From the NCBI RefSeq assembly GCF_051390635.1, contig NZ_JBPODT010000002.1, positions 806,001-870,000 on the forward strand: DNA of 64,000 bases, given 5' to 3'. The notes below the pieces were generated by a model. That model was not told where the DNA came from and made no database searches. It saw only the letters and a program-made list of their open reading frames with translations. The position numbers and the translations under genes were made by a program. Shown in pieces: positions 7,002 to 15,827 of this stretch (positions are counted from its first letter, which is position 1; every line of letters begins with the position of its first letter). Source of the DNA: Microbaculum sp051390635 (GTDB taxonomy: Bacteria > Pseudomonadota > Alphaproteobacteria > Rhizobiales > Tepidamorphaceae).

Positions 7002-10000
7002 TTAGCTGCAGCCGCTGGTGCTGCCGCAGGTGTCGCACTTCAGGCAGGTGCCGTTGCGCACCATGGTGAAGTTGCCGCACTCGCCGCAGCTTTCGCCGAC
7101 ATAGCCTTTCAGGCGGGCCTGGGCGCGCTGCTCCTCGACGCTGGGCGTCGCCATCACCTCGGTCTCGGTTTCCACCTCGACGTCGATCTCGATTTCGTGC
7201 TTCAGCGCGGTCGCCTGAGTTCCGCCCGACCCGGTGCCGGCAAAGGTCTTGGCGCGGGCCTGGAGCTGTCCGATGGCTCCGGTGGAGGGATCAGCCGTCC
7301 GTCCGCCGGACTCCGACCCGTGCACCACCACCAGCTTCTCGTTGACGCGGCCGCGCACGAGGCCGGTCGACACGAACTTGGCAGCGGGCACCGCCGGCTC
7401 CGGCTTGCCCTCGCTGACGCCGGCCCCCATCGCGGTCGAGCCGATGTCGGCGGAATCGACGTGGCCGAGATCGTGGCGGCCGATATAGGAGATCGCCAGC
7501 TCGCGGAAGATGTAGTCGAGGATCGACGTGGCGTTCTTGATCGAGTCGTTGCCCTGCACGAAACCGGCCGGCTCGAAGCGGGTGAAGGTGAAGGCCTCCA
7601 CGAATTCCTCGAGCGGCACGCCGTATTGCAGGCCAAGCGATATGGCGATGGCGAAGTTGTTCATCAGGCTGCGGAAGGCGGCGCCTTCCTTGTGCATGTC
7701 GACGAAGATCTCGCCGAGCCGCCCGTCCTCGTACTCGCCGGTCCTGATGTAGACCTTGTGGCCGCCGACGATCGCCTTCTGGGTATAGCCCTTGCGCCGG
7801 TGCGGCAGTTTCTCGCGCTCGCGCACCGCCTTCTCGACGACGCGTTCGACGATCCGCTCGGCCATCGCCGCGGCCTTCGCCTGGGCGGGCTGGGCCAGCA
7901 TCTGCTCGATGGCCTCGTCCTCATCCTCGCTGTCGTCGGCCAGTAGCTGCGCCGACAGCGGCTGGGACAGTTTGGAACCGTCGCGATAGAGCGCATTGGC
8001 CTTGATGCCGAGGCGCCACGAAAGCATGTAGGCGCTCGTGCAATCCTCGACGCTCGCCTCGTTGGGCATGTTGATCGTCTTGGAGATGGCACCCGAGATG
8101 AACGGCTGCGCCGCGGCCATCATGCGGATGTGGCTTTCCACCGACAGGAAGCGCTTGCCGCTGCGCCCGCAGGGGCTGGCGCAATCGAAGACGGCAAGGT
8201 GCTCGTCATTCAGATGCGGCGCGCCTTCCAGGGTCATCGCGCCGCAGACATGAGTGTTGGCCGCTTCGATGTCGCGCCGGCTGAACCCGAGCTCCGACAA
8301 CAGGTCGAAGCTCGGGTCCGCCAGTTTGTCCGCCGCGACCCCCAGGGCCCCCTGGACAAAATCTTCGCCCAACGTCCACTTGTTGAACGCGAACTTGATA
8401 TCGAATGCGGATTTCAGCGCCTGCTCGATCGCCTCGAGCTTCTCGTCGGTGAAGCCCTTGGCCTTGAGCGTGTCGTGGTTGACCGCCGGCGCGCCGTTCA
8501 GGCTGCCGTGGCCGACCGCGTAGTTGATGATTTCGTCGATCTGCGACGGCTCGTAGCCGAGCTTCGACAGGGCGGCGGGAACCGCCCGGTTGATGATCTT
8601 GAAGTAACCGCCGCCGGCGAGCTTCTTGAACTTCACCAGGGCGAAATCGGGCTCGATGCCGGTCGTGTCGCAGTCCATGACCAGGCCGATGGTGCCCGTC
8701 GGCGCGATGACCGAGACCTGGGCGTTGCGGAAGCCGTGCTCCTCGCCGATCTCCAGCGCCTTGTCCCACGCCGTGCGCGCCGCCGTCGTGATGTCGCTTT
8801 CCGGGCATGAGGCGATATCGAGCGGGACGGGCAGGGTGTTGAGCGCCTCGTAGCCTTCGGCCTCGCCATGCGCCGCCCGGCGATGGTTGCGGATTACCCG
8901 CAGCATGTGCTCGCGGTTCGGCTCATAGCTGGGGAAGGCCCCGAGCGCCGATGCCATTTCCGCCGACGTCGCGTAGGCGACACCGGTCATCAGCGCCGTG
9001 ATGGCGCCGCACAGAGCGCGGCCTTCGGTCGAGTCGTAGGGAATGCCCGAGGTCATCAGCAGGCCGCCGATATTCGCGTAGCCGAGACCCAGCGTGCGGT
9101 ACTCGTAGGAGAGTTCGGCGATGCGCTTGGAGGGGAACTGCGCCATCAGCACCGAGATTTCGAGCACGATCGTCCACAGACGCGTGGCGTGCTCGAAGGC
9201 GGCGACGTCGAATGTCCCGTCCTCGTTGCGGAACTGCAGCAGGTTCAGCGAAGCCAGATTGCAGGCCGTGTCGTCGAGGAACATGTACTCGGAGCACGGG
9301 TTGGACGCGCGGATCTCGCCGCCGGCCGGGCACGTGTGCCAGTCGTTGATGGTGGTGTGGAACTGGATGCCGGGGTCGGCGCAGGCCCACGCGGCATGGC
9401 CGATGTCGTCCCACAGGTCGCGGGCGTTCAGCGTCCTGGCGATCTCGCCGTCGAGCCGGCGTATCAGGTTCCACTCGCCGTCATCCTCGACCGCGCGCAG
9501 GAATTCGTCGGTGACGCGCACGGAGTTGTTCGAGTTCTGGCCGGAGACCGTGAGATAGGCCTCCGAATCCCAATCGGTGTCGTAGACCGGGAATTCGATC
9601 GACGTGTAGCCGTGCTTGGCGAACTGGATCACGCGGCGGATGTAGTTCTCCGGCACGTGCGCCTTCTTGGCGGCGCGCACCTCGCGCTTCAGCGCCGGGT
9701 TCTTGGTGGGATCGAAGCAATCCTCGCCCGGGCCCTGGCAGTTCACGCACGCCTTCATGATGGCGGTCAGATGCTTCTGGCAGGTCTTGGAGCCAGTGAC
9801 GAGGGCGGCGACCTTCTGCTCCTCCTTCACCTTCCAGTTGACGTAATCCTGGATGTCCGGGTGATCGACGTCGACGACGACCATCTTGGCGGCGCGGCGC
9901 GTGGTCCCGCCCGACTTGATGGCGCCGGCGGCGCGGTCGCCGATCTTCAGGAAGCTCATCAGGCCCGACGACTTGCCGCCGCCCGACAGCTTCTCGCCGT

Positions 10001-10721
10001 CGCCGCGTACCATCGAGAAATTGGAGCCCGTACCGGAGCCGTACTTGAACAGCCGCGCTTCGCGCGTCCACAGGTCCATGATGCCGCCGTCGTTGACGAG
10101 ATCATCCTCGACCGACTGGATGAAGCAGGCGTGCGGCTGCGGGTGCTCGTAGGCCGAGGCCGATGCGGTCAGCGCGCCGGTCTCGAAATCGACATAGTGA
10201 TGGCCCTGGCCGGGACCGTCGATGCCGTAGGCCCAGTGCAGGCCGGTGTTAAACCATTGCGGGCTGTTCGGCGCGCACTTCTGCGTCGCCAGCATGAAGG
10301 CCAGTTCGTCGAAGAAGCCACGGGCGTCGGATTCCGAGTCGAAATAGCCGCCCTTCCAGCCCCAGTAGGTCCAGGTGCCGGCGAGACGGTCGAAGACCTG
10401 GCGGGAATCGGTCTCGGGGCCGTAGCGCTCGTCCTCGGACAGCTCGGCGAGGGCCTCTTCGTCGGCGACGGACCGCCACAGCCAGGAGGGAACCGAGTTC
10501 TCCTCGACCGGCTTCAGCCGCGCCGGGACGCCGGCCTTGCGGAAATACTTCTGGGCGAGGATGTCGCTTGCCACCTGCGACCAGCCGGCGGGGACCAGGA
10601 TGTCTTCGAGCCGGAACACGATCGAACCGTCGGGATTGCGAATCTCGCTGGTGGTGGTCCGGAAATCGATCCCCTCATAGGGCGACTTCCCCTCGACGGT
10701 GTAACGTCGCTCTATCCGCAT
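7002..10721 (-). CDS. nrdJ: Adenosylcobalamin-dependent (class II) ribonucleoside-diphosphate reductase
   Basis: A ~1239-residue class II ribonucleotide reductase, making deoxyribonucleotides with B12 as radical source. Visible signatures include SNPCSEYMFLDDTACNLAS (active-site region), PTGTIGLVMDCDTTGIEPD, and a long C-terminal part ending in a zinc-ribbon-like CGECG...CLKCDTCG, which in this family re-reduces or holds the C-terminal cysteines. The start at 10721 (MRIERRYT) has GGGGA nine bases upstream; the ATG at 10730 is an alternative. I see no canonical NrdR box or cobalamin riboswitch in the ~590 bases upstream, though I could not run a covariance search. No nrdAB/nrdD genes are in the window. 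A dependence on B12 supply follows if it is the only reductase. Confidence 0.95.
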   Translation of the reverse strand: MRIERRYTVEGKSPYEGIDFRTTTSEIRNPDGSIVFRLEDILVPAGWSQVASDILAQKYFRKAGVPARLKPVEENSVPSWLWRSVADEEALAELSEDERYGPETDSRQVFDRLAGTWTYWGWKGGYFDSESDARGFFDELAFMLATQKCAPNSPQWFNTGLHWAYGIDGPGQGHHYVDFETGALTASASAYEHPQPHACFIQSVEDDLVNDGGIMDLWTREARLFKYGSGTGSNFSMVRGDGEKLSGGGKSSGLMSFLKIGDRAAGAIKSGGTTRRAAKMVVVDVDHPDIQDYVNWKVKEEQKVAALVTGSKTCQKHLTAIMKACVNCQGPGEDCFDPTKNPALKREVRAAKKAHVPENYIRRVIQFAKHGYTSIEFPVYDTDWDSEAYLTVSGQNSNNSVRVTDEFLRAVEDDGEWNLIRRLDGEIARTLNARDLWDDIGHAAWACADPGIQFHTTINDWHTCPAGGEIRASNPCSEYMFLDDTACNLASLNLLQFRNEDGTFDVAAFEHATRLWTIVLEISVLMAQFPSKRIAELSYEYRTLGLGYANIGGLLMTSGIPYDSTEGRALCGAITALMTGVAYATSAEMASALGAFPSYEPNREHMLRVIRNHRRAAHGEAEGYEALNTLPVPLDIASCPESDITTAARTAWDKALEIGEEHGFRNAQVSVIAPTGTIGLVMDCDTTGIEPDFALVKFKKLAGGGYFKIINRAVPAALSKLGYEPSQIDEIINYAVGHGSLNGAPAVNHDTLKAKGFTDEKLEAIEQALKSAFDIKFAFNKWTLGEDFVQGALGVAADKLADPSFDLLSELGFSRRDIEAANTHVCGAMTLEGAPHLNDEHLAVFDCASPCGRSGKRFLSVESHIRMMAAAQPFISGAISKTINMPNEASVEDCTSAYMLSWRLGIKANALYRDGSKLSQPLSAQLLADDSEDEDEAIEQMLAQPAQAKAAAMAERIVERVVEKAVREREKLPHRRKGYTQKAIVGGHKVYIRTGEYEDGRLGEIFVDMHKEGAAFRSLMNNFAIAISLGLQYGVPLEEFVEAFTFTRFEPAGFVQGNDSIKNATSILDYIFRELAISYIGRHDLGHVDSADIGSTAMGAGVSEGKPEPAVPAAKFVSTGLVRGRVNEKLVVVHGSESGGRTADPSTGAIGQLQARAKTFAGTGSGGTQATALKHEIEIDVEVETETEVMATPSVEEQRAQARLKGYVGESCGECGNFTMVRNGTCLKCDTCGSTSGCS

Positions 10722-11181
10722 CTTGCTCATTCCCCGTTCGCGCTGTTCGGCGCGCAATTGCCCCGCGCCGGACCTGACAGACCCGGCTCCTGTCCGAATT
10801 GTGACGGCGATTGCCCCGTCAATGGCGTCTCGCGACGCCGCAACACCTCACGCTGCCGCCCACGGGTCGACCCCGAGCCATGGGTGCATTTTATCGTTAC
10901 CCTCGGGAAGGCCCGAAGGGAATAACTCATTGATACTTATATGGAAGTTCCGCCGACCGGCGAAAGCTGTGCCGTAGGCGACAACATCATTCACGCTAAA
11001 AGACTCGCACGGATTGCGTCAAGGACATTCACGTCTGCTGACGTCAATTTTTCACAATCCCTTGTGGTTCATGGGTTTTGCTCCAACAAGATATGGTGTC
11101 GCGGCTTAACGATCGGTGAATCTTGGGGACAACCCACTCTTCGCCTTGCGAAGGGTATCCCGCAGGCCTTTTCTGGGGGCG
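10722..11181. other. Intergenic region between nrdJ and the receiver gene
   Basis: A divergent spacer with locally lower GC after 10920 than the flanking genes. It contains an imperfect hairpin near 10900-10922 (CCCTCGGG with CCCGAAGGG). I see no tRNA, no B12 box and no gene-length ORF with normal codon use. It should hold promoters for nrdJ and for the receiver gene, but I cannot point to convincing -35/-10 pairs. Confidence 0.5.
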
Positions 11182-11274
11182 ATGTCCGGACCTCCGCATC
11201 CGCGGAGATTCGAAGTGGAAATCATTGAGGACGATTCGTCTCGAATTGTCCCTACCGATTTCAACGCGGCTTAA
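11182..11274 (+). CDS. Possible 30-residue small ORF upstream of the receiver gene
   Basis: The ORF begins MSGPPHPRRF and ends IVPTDFNAA, with an acidic centre (EVEIIEDDSS). GGGGG sits only two bases before the ATG, which is closer than usual. Third-position GC is about half (15 of 29 sense codons after the ATG), clearly below the surrounding genes, which speaks against a long-conserved coding gene. It ends 40 bases before the receiver start and could act as a leader ORF. No family recognised. Confidence 0.2.
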   Translation: MSGPPHPRRFEVEIIEDDSSRIVPTDFNAA

Positions 11275-11313
11275 GTCGGTCTGGTTACCGTGCGCCTTCG
11301 ATAGACGGAGCCA

Positions 11314-11988
11314 ATGCCGATGCCGACCAGTCTCGCCTATGGAAAAACACTCGCGTCGCTGGACGTCGTGCTCGTGCACGACAACAGGGGCGCGCAGGCG
11401 ATACTGCGATCGATGGTCTCGTCCATGCATATCGCGCGGCTGCGTGTCTACGACTACGCCGAGCAGGCCCTCAGCGACATGATGGTCGATCCGCCAACCG
11501 TGCTCATCGCCGAGTGGGAGATGAAGCCGATGAGCGGCTATCGGCTGGTGCGGACGATCCGCGAGAAGGACATGGAGCCGCTCTCGTTCATGCCGATTCT
11601 CGCGGTCACGCCGATGCCGACCCTTTCGATGGTCGACCGGGCCTTCTCGATCGGTGTGAACAACATCGTCGTCATGCCGGTGTCTCCCGTCGCGCTGCGC
11701 CACCGGTTCGAGTGGTTGCTCCGCGACGACCGTGAGTTCGTTCTGCAGGACAATCACTATGTCCTCGGCGGTATGGAGGAGGTGCTCGAGGAGCGGATTC
11801 GCCGCGCCGACATCGGCAACCTGCTGCGCAAGCAGAAAGCCATGCAGGACGCGATCGCCAAGCGTGCCGAGAACGCCCAGGACGTGGTCGACCGGATCGT
11901 CAATGGCGAGGTCGGCGAACACGATCCGACGCATGGCGGACAGGCCGATCAGTCGAAGGTCACCTGGAACAGCTGGAACGTCACCTAA
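11314..11988 (+). CDS. Atypical CheY-like receiver-domain protein
   Basis: A 224-residue protein whose first ~130 residues follow the receiver pattern beta-strand by beta-strand, but the phosphorylation residues are altered. The acidic pair is H22-D23 (VLVHDN), the phospho-acceptor position is Glu67 (IAEWEMKPMSG), the threonine is kept (T99), and the conserved lysine is Met121 (VVMPVSP). The remaining ~95 residues form a charged helix followed by a polar tail and resemble no output domain I know. A phosphorylation-independent or constitutively 'on' signalling role is inferred from the D-to-E change. ATG codons at 11314 and 11320 both fit; GGAG is better spaced for 11320. No kinase gene is nearby. 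Confidence 0.75.
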   Translation: MPMPTSLAYGKTLASLDVVLVHDNRGAQAILRSMVSSMHIARLRVYDYAEQALSDMMVDPPTVLIAEWEMKPMSGYRLVRTIREKDMEPLSFMPILAVTPMPTLSMVDRAFSIGVNNIVVMPVSPVALRHRFEWLLRDDREFVLQDNHYVLGGMEEVLEERIRRADIGNLLRKQKAMQDAIAKRAENAQDVVDRIVNGEVGEHDPTHGGQADQSKVTWNSWNVT

Positions 11989-12148
11989 CGGCGCGATGCC
12001 GCGGCAGCGCCGGTCAGGGCCGCCGATTCAGGGGGGGGACCGGGCGACTGCGTCGCGAAGGCGGTGGAATCCGGATTTCGCCTTTCCGACAAGGCTGGAC
12101 ACGCGGGCCCGTTCCCGCCATAGTCCGCCGGCATTTCAAGGGCGGACG

Positions 12149-12559
12149 ATGCGCGACTTCATCATTCAGATCTTCGCCTGGTGGCACAAGGCCACGCTCG
12201 GCACGCGGTTCAACACGTGGCTGAGGGGCGAATTCGTCGGCGAGGACGAGTTCGGAAACCGTTACTACCGCACGCGCGGTGGTGCGGTGGATCGTGACCT
12301 GGGCTTCCAGCGACGTTGGGTCCTCTTCAGCGGGCCTGCCGAGGCGAGCACGATTCCGCCGGGCTGGTGGGGATGGATGCACCACAAGGTGGATACGCCG
12401 CCGACCGAAACTGACTACAAGCCGCACGAGTGGCAGAAGCCGCATCAGCCGAATCTGACCGGCACGGCGGCGGCCTACCGGCCGCCCGGAAGCACGCTGA
12501 CGCCGGAACGGCGCCCGCGGGTGACCGGCGACTACGAGGCCTGGTCTCCGGACGCATGA
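12149..12559 (+). CDS. NADH:ubiquinone oxidoreductase accessory subunit, NDUFA12 (B17.2) family
   Basis: A 136-residue homologue of the mitochondrial complex I subunit NDUFA12, found in alphaproteobacterial complex I. Family hallmarks visible are the WWHKATLGTRFNTW segment near the N-terminus, EFGNRYYRT, RRWVLF and PPGWWGWMHH, with the proline/glycine-rich C-terminus. In bacteria it attaches to the peripheral arm near the Q-module. The start at 12149 has AAGGGCGG as ribosome site. The gene lies apart from the nuo operon, followed by DUF2155 and aat, which is a common order in this class. Confidence 0.9.
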   Translation: MRDFIIQIFAWWHKATLGTRFNTWLRGEFVGEDEFGNRYYRTRGGAVDRDLGFQRRWVLFSGPAEASTIPPGWWGWMHHKVDTPPTETDYKPHEWQKPHQPNLTGTAAAYRPPGSTLTPERRPRVTGDYEAWSPDA

Positions 12560-12689
12560 TCCGGGCGGATTTCATGATCCTTTCGCCTGTCCAGTTCGCT
12601 CCCGCTTGTCGCGACGCGCGTCGATCGGACCCGAAATGACCACATTTCGGGGCGATCGGACAAACACGGATGCCGGATCGGGGCAGGGG

Positions 12690-13133
12690 ATGGAGCAGCG
12701 AGTGTCGACGTACCGGATAGGGCAGATCGGCCGAAGCGGGGTACTCGCCGTAGTCGCGATCGCGGCTGTAGCCATCACCGCCGCAACAGGTGCGCGCGCC
12801 GAGAAGATCTCCAACCCGGTCGCCGAATTCACCGGTCTCGACAAGATCACGGGTCAGATCCGAACGTTCGACGTTCTGGTCGACGAGACCGTCCAGTTCG
12901 GCGCGTTGCAGCTCACTCCGCGCGTGTGTTACTCGCGCCCGCCGACCGAACCGCCGCGCACCACCGCCTTCGTCGAGGTCGACGAAGTGACGCTCGACCG
13001 CAAGATCCAGCGGATTTTCAGCGGATGGATGTTCGCCGACAGTCCTGGCCTCAACGCCATTGACCACCCGATCTATGACGTCTGGCTGACCAACTGCAAG
13101 ACGAGCTCCGAAGAGCTCGGGGTCGGCAACTGA
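12690..13133 (+). CDS. DUF2155 domain-containing secreted protein
   Basis: A ~147-residue exported protein with a signal peptide (hydrophobic GVLAVVAIAAVAITAATG, AXA cleavage near GARA). The mature part (residues from ~33) carries the DUF2155 pattern: LDKITGQIRTFDV, TPRVCYSRPPTEPP, FVEVDE, FSGWMFADSPGLNAIDHP and a C-terminal cysteine in YDVWLTNC. The two cysteines probably form a disulfide. Function is unknown. The ATG at 12690 is given, but GTG at 12702 has GGAG at better spacing (six bases), and an upstream ATG at 12636 is also in frame. Its last 61 bases overlap the 3' end of the convergent aat gene. Confidence 0.8.
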   Translation: MEQRVSTYRIGQIGRSGVLAVVAIAAVAITAATGARAEKISNPVAEFTGLDKITGQIRTFDVLVDETVQFGALQLTPRVCYSRPPTEPPRTTAFVEVDEVTLDRKIQRIFSGWMFADSPGLNAIDHPIYDVWLTNCKTSSEELGVGN

Positions 13134-13744
13134 CCGAAATCCGCTTGCTGGTCGATCGCCCGCTCCAGCATTTGCTGATAGCGCCTGCGTGGCACCTCGA
13201 TCGCACCGAAGCGCTTGAGGTGGTCGGTCACGAACTGGGTGTCGAGCAGCGCGAACCCTCCGTATTTGAGCCGCGCCACCAGATGGACGAGGGCGATCTT
13301 GCTGGCGTCGCGTTCGCGGTGAAACATGCTTTCGCCGAAGAACGCGGCCCCGAGACTGACCCCATATAGCCCTCCGACCAGCCTGTCCTGCCGCCAAACC
13401 TCGACCGTGTGGACATGGCCGGTGCGGAACAGTTCGCCGTAGAGGCGGCGGATCTCGGCGTTTATCCACGTCTTGCGACGTCCCTGTGCCGGCTCGGCGC
13501 AAGCCTCGATGACGGCATCGAAATCGCTGTCGATGCGGATTTCGTAGTCGTCGAGACGCACCGCGCGGGCAAGCCGGCGCGGGAGATGGAATGCGTCGAG
13601 CGGCAGAATCCCGCGCTCGCGCGGCTCGATCCAGTAGAGGCTCGGGTCTTCCGCGCTCTCGGCCATCGGGAAGATGCCGCAGGCATACGCCTTCAGCACA
13701 ACCTGAGGAGTGATCGATAGCGACAGATCGTCGGGCGTGGTCAT
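13073..13744 (-). CDS. aat: Leucyl/phenylalanyl-tRNA--protein transferase
   Basis: A 223-residue enzyme that adds Leu or Phe to proteins with N-terminal Arg or Lys, creating N-degrons for ClpS-ClpA. Signatures include LSITPQVVLKAYACGIFPMAES at the N-terminus, WIEPRERGILPLD, HTVEVW, and GGLYGVSLGAAFFGESMF, the catalytic core of the family. It follows accC by 57 bases on the same strand and is probably in the accBC transcript. ClpS and ClpA, which act downstream on the same substrates, are also in this window about 36 kb away. The 3' end overlaps the DUF2155 gene on the other strand. Confidence 0.93.
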   Translation of the reverse strand: MTTPDDLSLSITPQVVLKAYACGIFPMAESAEDPSLYWIEPRERGILPLDAFHLPRRLARAVRLDDYEIRIDSDFDAVIEACAEPAQGRRKTWINAEIRRLYGELFRTGHVHTVEVWRQDRLVGGLYGVSLGAAFFGESMFHRERDASKIALVHLVARLKYGGFALLDTQFVTDHLKRFGAIEVPRRRYQQMLERAIDQQADFGQLPTPSSSELVLQLVSQTS

Positions 13745-13801
13745 GTCGGAAACTTAGGGGCTGGCCGGTGCCCGTCCAATACAGGACGAGGCGGGCCGGC
13801 C

Positions 13802-15154
13802 TCAGCCTTCCTGCTGGTTGGCCGCCAGGAAGCGTTCCAGCCAATGAATGTCGTAGTCGCCGTCGACGATGTCGGACTGGTCCAGAAGCCTCTGGAAAAG
13901 GGGAATCGTCGTGGATATGCCGTCGACGACGAACTCGCCGAGCGCCCGGTGCAGCCGCATCAGGCACTCGTTGCGGGTCTTGCCATGCACGATCAGCTTG
14001 CCGATCAGGCTGTCGTAGTAAGGCGGGATCGAATAGCCCTGATAGACGGCCGAATCGACGCGCACGCCCAGACCGCCGGGAGAATAGTAGTAGTTGATCT
14101 TGCCCGGCGAGGGCCGGAACGTTGCAGGGTCCTCGGCGTTGACGCGGCATTCGATGGCATGGCCGCTGAAGGTGATGTCGGATTGCTTGACCGACAGCGT
14201 TCCCCCCGATGCGACGCGGATCTGCTCGTTGACCAGGTCGATGCCGGTGATCATCTCGGTGACCGGATGCTCCACCTGCAGGCGCGTGTTCATCTCGATG
14301 AAGAAGAACTCGCCGTTCTCATAGAGGAACTCCACGGTTCCCGCGCCGGAATAACCCAAATCGGCGATGGCTTTGGCAACCCGCTCGCCGATCTCCGCCC
14401 GCTCCTTGGCGTTGATTCCGGGGGAAGGCGCTTCCTCCCAGACCTTTTGGTGCCGGCGCTGCAGCGAGCAGTCGCGCTCGCCCAGATGGATGCCGCCGCC
14501 CTGTCCGTCTCCGAATACCTGGATTTCGATATGGCGGGGCCGCTCGAGATACTTCTCGATATAGAGAGCGTCGTCGCCGAATGCGGCCTTCGCTTCGGAC
14601 CGCGCAGTGCTCACCGCTTCGGCGAGATCGTCGGCCGAGCGTGCGACCTTCATGCCGCGCCCGCCGCCGCCCGCCGCAGCCTTGACGAGGACGGGATAGC
14701 CGATCTCGCCGGCGATCCGCGCGGCTTCCTTGTCGTCTTTCACGGCGCCGTCGGAACCGGGCACGACGGGAATACCGAGGCGCTTGGCGGTGCGCTTGGC
14801 CTCGATCTTGTCACCCATGATGCGGATGTGCTCGGGCGAGGGGCCGATGAAGGCGATGTCGTGGGCGCGCAGGATTTCCGCGAAGCGGGCGTTCTCGGAA
14901 AGGAATCCGTAGCCGGGATGCACCGCGTCGGCACCGGTGATCTCGCAGGCCGAGAGCAGCGCCGGGATGTTGAGATAGCTGTCGCGCGCAGGAGGCGGGC
15001 CGATGCACACGCTTTCGTCAGCCAGCCGCACATGCATTGCATTTGCGTCGGCGGTCGAATGGACGGCCACGGTCGAAATCCCGAGCTCCTTGCAGGCGCG
15101 AAGCACCCGGAGGGCGATTTCTCCCCGATTGGCGATGAGGACCTTGTCGAACAC
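13802..15154 (-). CDS. accC: Acetyl-CoA carboxylase, biotin carboxylase subunit
   Basis: A 450-residue ATP-grasp enzyme that carboxylates biotin on AccB, the first step of fatty-acid synthesis. It opens with FDKVLIANRGEIALRVLRA. The ATP-binding glycine loop AAAGGGGRGMK lies near residue 165, the ERDCSLQRRHQK motif near 235, and the EMNTRLQVEHPVTE motif near 290, with active-site residues at the expected places. Length equals the family norm. It begins 32 bases after the accB stop, so the two form one operon with aat. Confidence 0.95.
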   Translation of the reverse strand: MFDKVLIANRGEIALRVLRACKELGISTVAVHSTADANAMHVRLADESVCIGPPPARDSYLNIPALLSACEITGADAVHPGYGFLSENARFAEILRAHDIAFIGPSPEHIRIMGDKIEAKRTAKRLGIPVVPGSDGAVKDDKEAARIAGEIGYPVLVKAAAGGGGRGMKVARSADDLAEAVSTARSEAKAAFGDDALYIEKYLERPRHIEIQVFGDGQGGGIHLGERDCSLQRRHQKVWEEAPSPGINAKERAEIGERVAKAIADLGYSGAGTVEFLYENGEFFFIEMNTRLQVEHPVTEMITGIDLVNEQIRVASGGTLSVKQSDITFSGHAIECRVNAEDPATFRPSPGKINYYYSPGGLGVRVDSAVYQGYSIPPYYDSLIGKLIVHGKTRNECLMRLHRALGEFVVDGISTTIPLFQRLLDQSDIVDGDYDIHWLERFLAANQQEG

Positions 15155-15186
15155 GCGCGAGCGCCCGTTGGATTTGCGAGGACGAA

Positions 15187-15651
15187 CTATTCGACGACGA
15201 CGAGGGGCTCGCCGTATTCGACCGGCTGACCGTCCTCGACGAGTATCGCTGTCACGGTGCCAGCTTTCGGCGCCGGGATCTGGTTCATCGTTTTCATGGC
15301 CTCGACGATTACCAGCGTCTGGCCTTCGCGAACGCTGGCCCCGACTTCGATGAAAGGCGCTGCTCCGGGTTCGGGCGCGCGATAGGCGGTTCCTACCATC
15401 GGCGAGGTGACGGTGCCGGGCTTCAGGCCTGGCTCGGCGCTGGCGCCTGCGCTCGGTGCGTGTCCCGCGGAAGCGGCCGGCAGGGCCGCTGCGATCGCCG
15501 GTGCCGCACCGGCGACCACGGAGACGGTGCGCGCCACGCGTACCCGCAGCCCCTGCTGCTCGATCTCGATCTCGCTCAGATCGGTCTCGCTAAGCAGCGC
15601 CGCAAGCTCGCGGATTAGGGTCTGGTCTATATCCCGGTCGGATTTTGCCAT
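15187..15651 (-). CDS. accB: Acetyl-CoA carboxylase biotin carboxyl carrier protein
   Basis: A 154-residue carrier. The N-terminal ~45 residues mediate binding to biotin carboxylase, an Ala/Pro-rich linker runs from about 45 to 80, and the biotinyl domain follows, with K120 in EAMKTMN as the biotinylated lysine. The frame is open upstream to 15750, but the ATG at 15651 (MAKSDRDI) has AGGA at proper spacing and matches the family N-terminus. It is directly followed by accC. In relatives the gene aroQ often precedes accB; here it is absent. Confidence 0.95.
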   Translation of the reverse strand: MAKSDRDIDQTLIRELAALLSETDLSEIEIEQQGLRVRVARTVSVVAGAAPAIAAALPAASAGHAPSAGASAEPGLKPGTVTSPMVGTAYRAPEPGAAPFIEVGASVREGQTLVIVEAMKTMNQIPAPKAGTVTAILVEDGQPVEYGEPLVVVE

Positions 15652-15827
15652 CTTGATATCCTGCCGACCGCCGCTCGGCAGCCCGATCGTGTCATTGCTT
15701 CCGCTTTGGAGACGGAAGACCATACATAGAGGTTCGAACGCAATCCGCAAATCGCGTCCGAACGGTCCGGTGCGTGTTTTTGGGGAAATCCCCGGATTCC
15801 AGGTTTCGTCAGCACAAACCGTCTCGG

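Noticed and set aside
8868..10925. 685-residue plus-strand ORF over nrdJ
   Set aside because: Antisense to a gene with full family signatures; no ribosome site or domain.
10722..11313. Cobalamin riboswitch or NrdR box upstream of nrdJ
   Set aside because: No B12-box-like or paired NrdR-like motifs seen on reading; a covariance scan would be decisive.
15720..15760. GGTTCGAA sequence as a tRNA T-arm
   Set aside because: No acceptor or anticodon stem can be formed around it.
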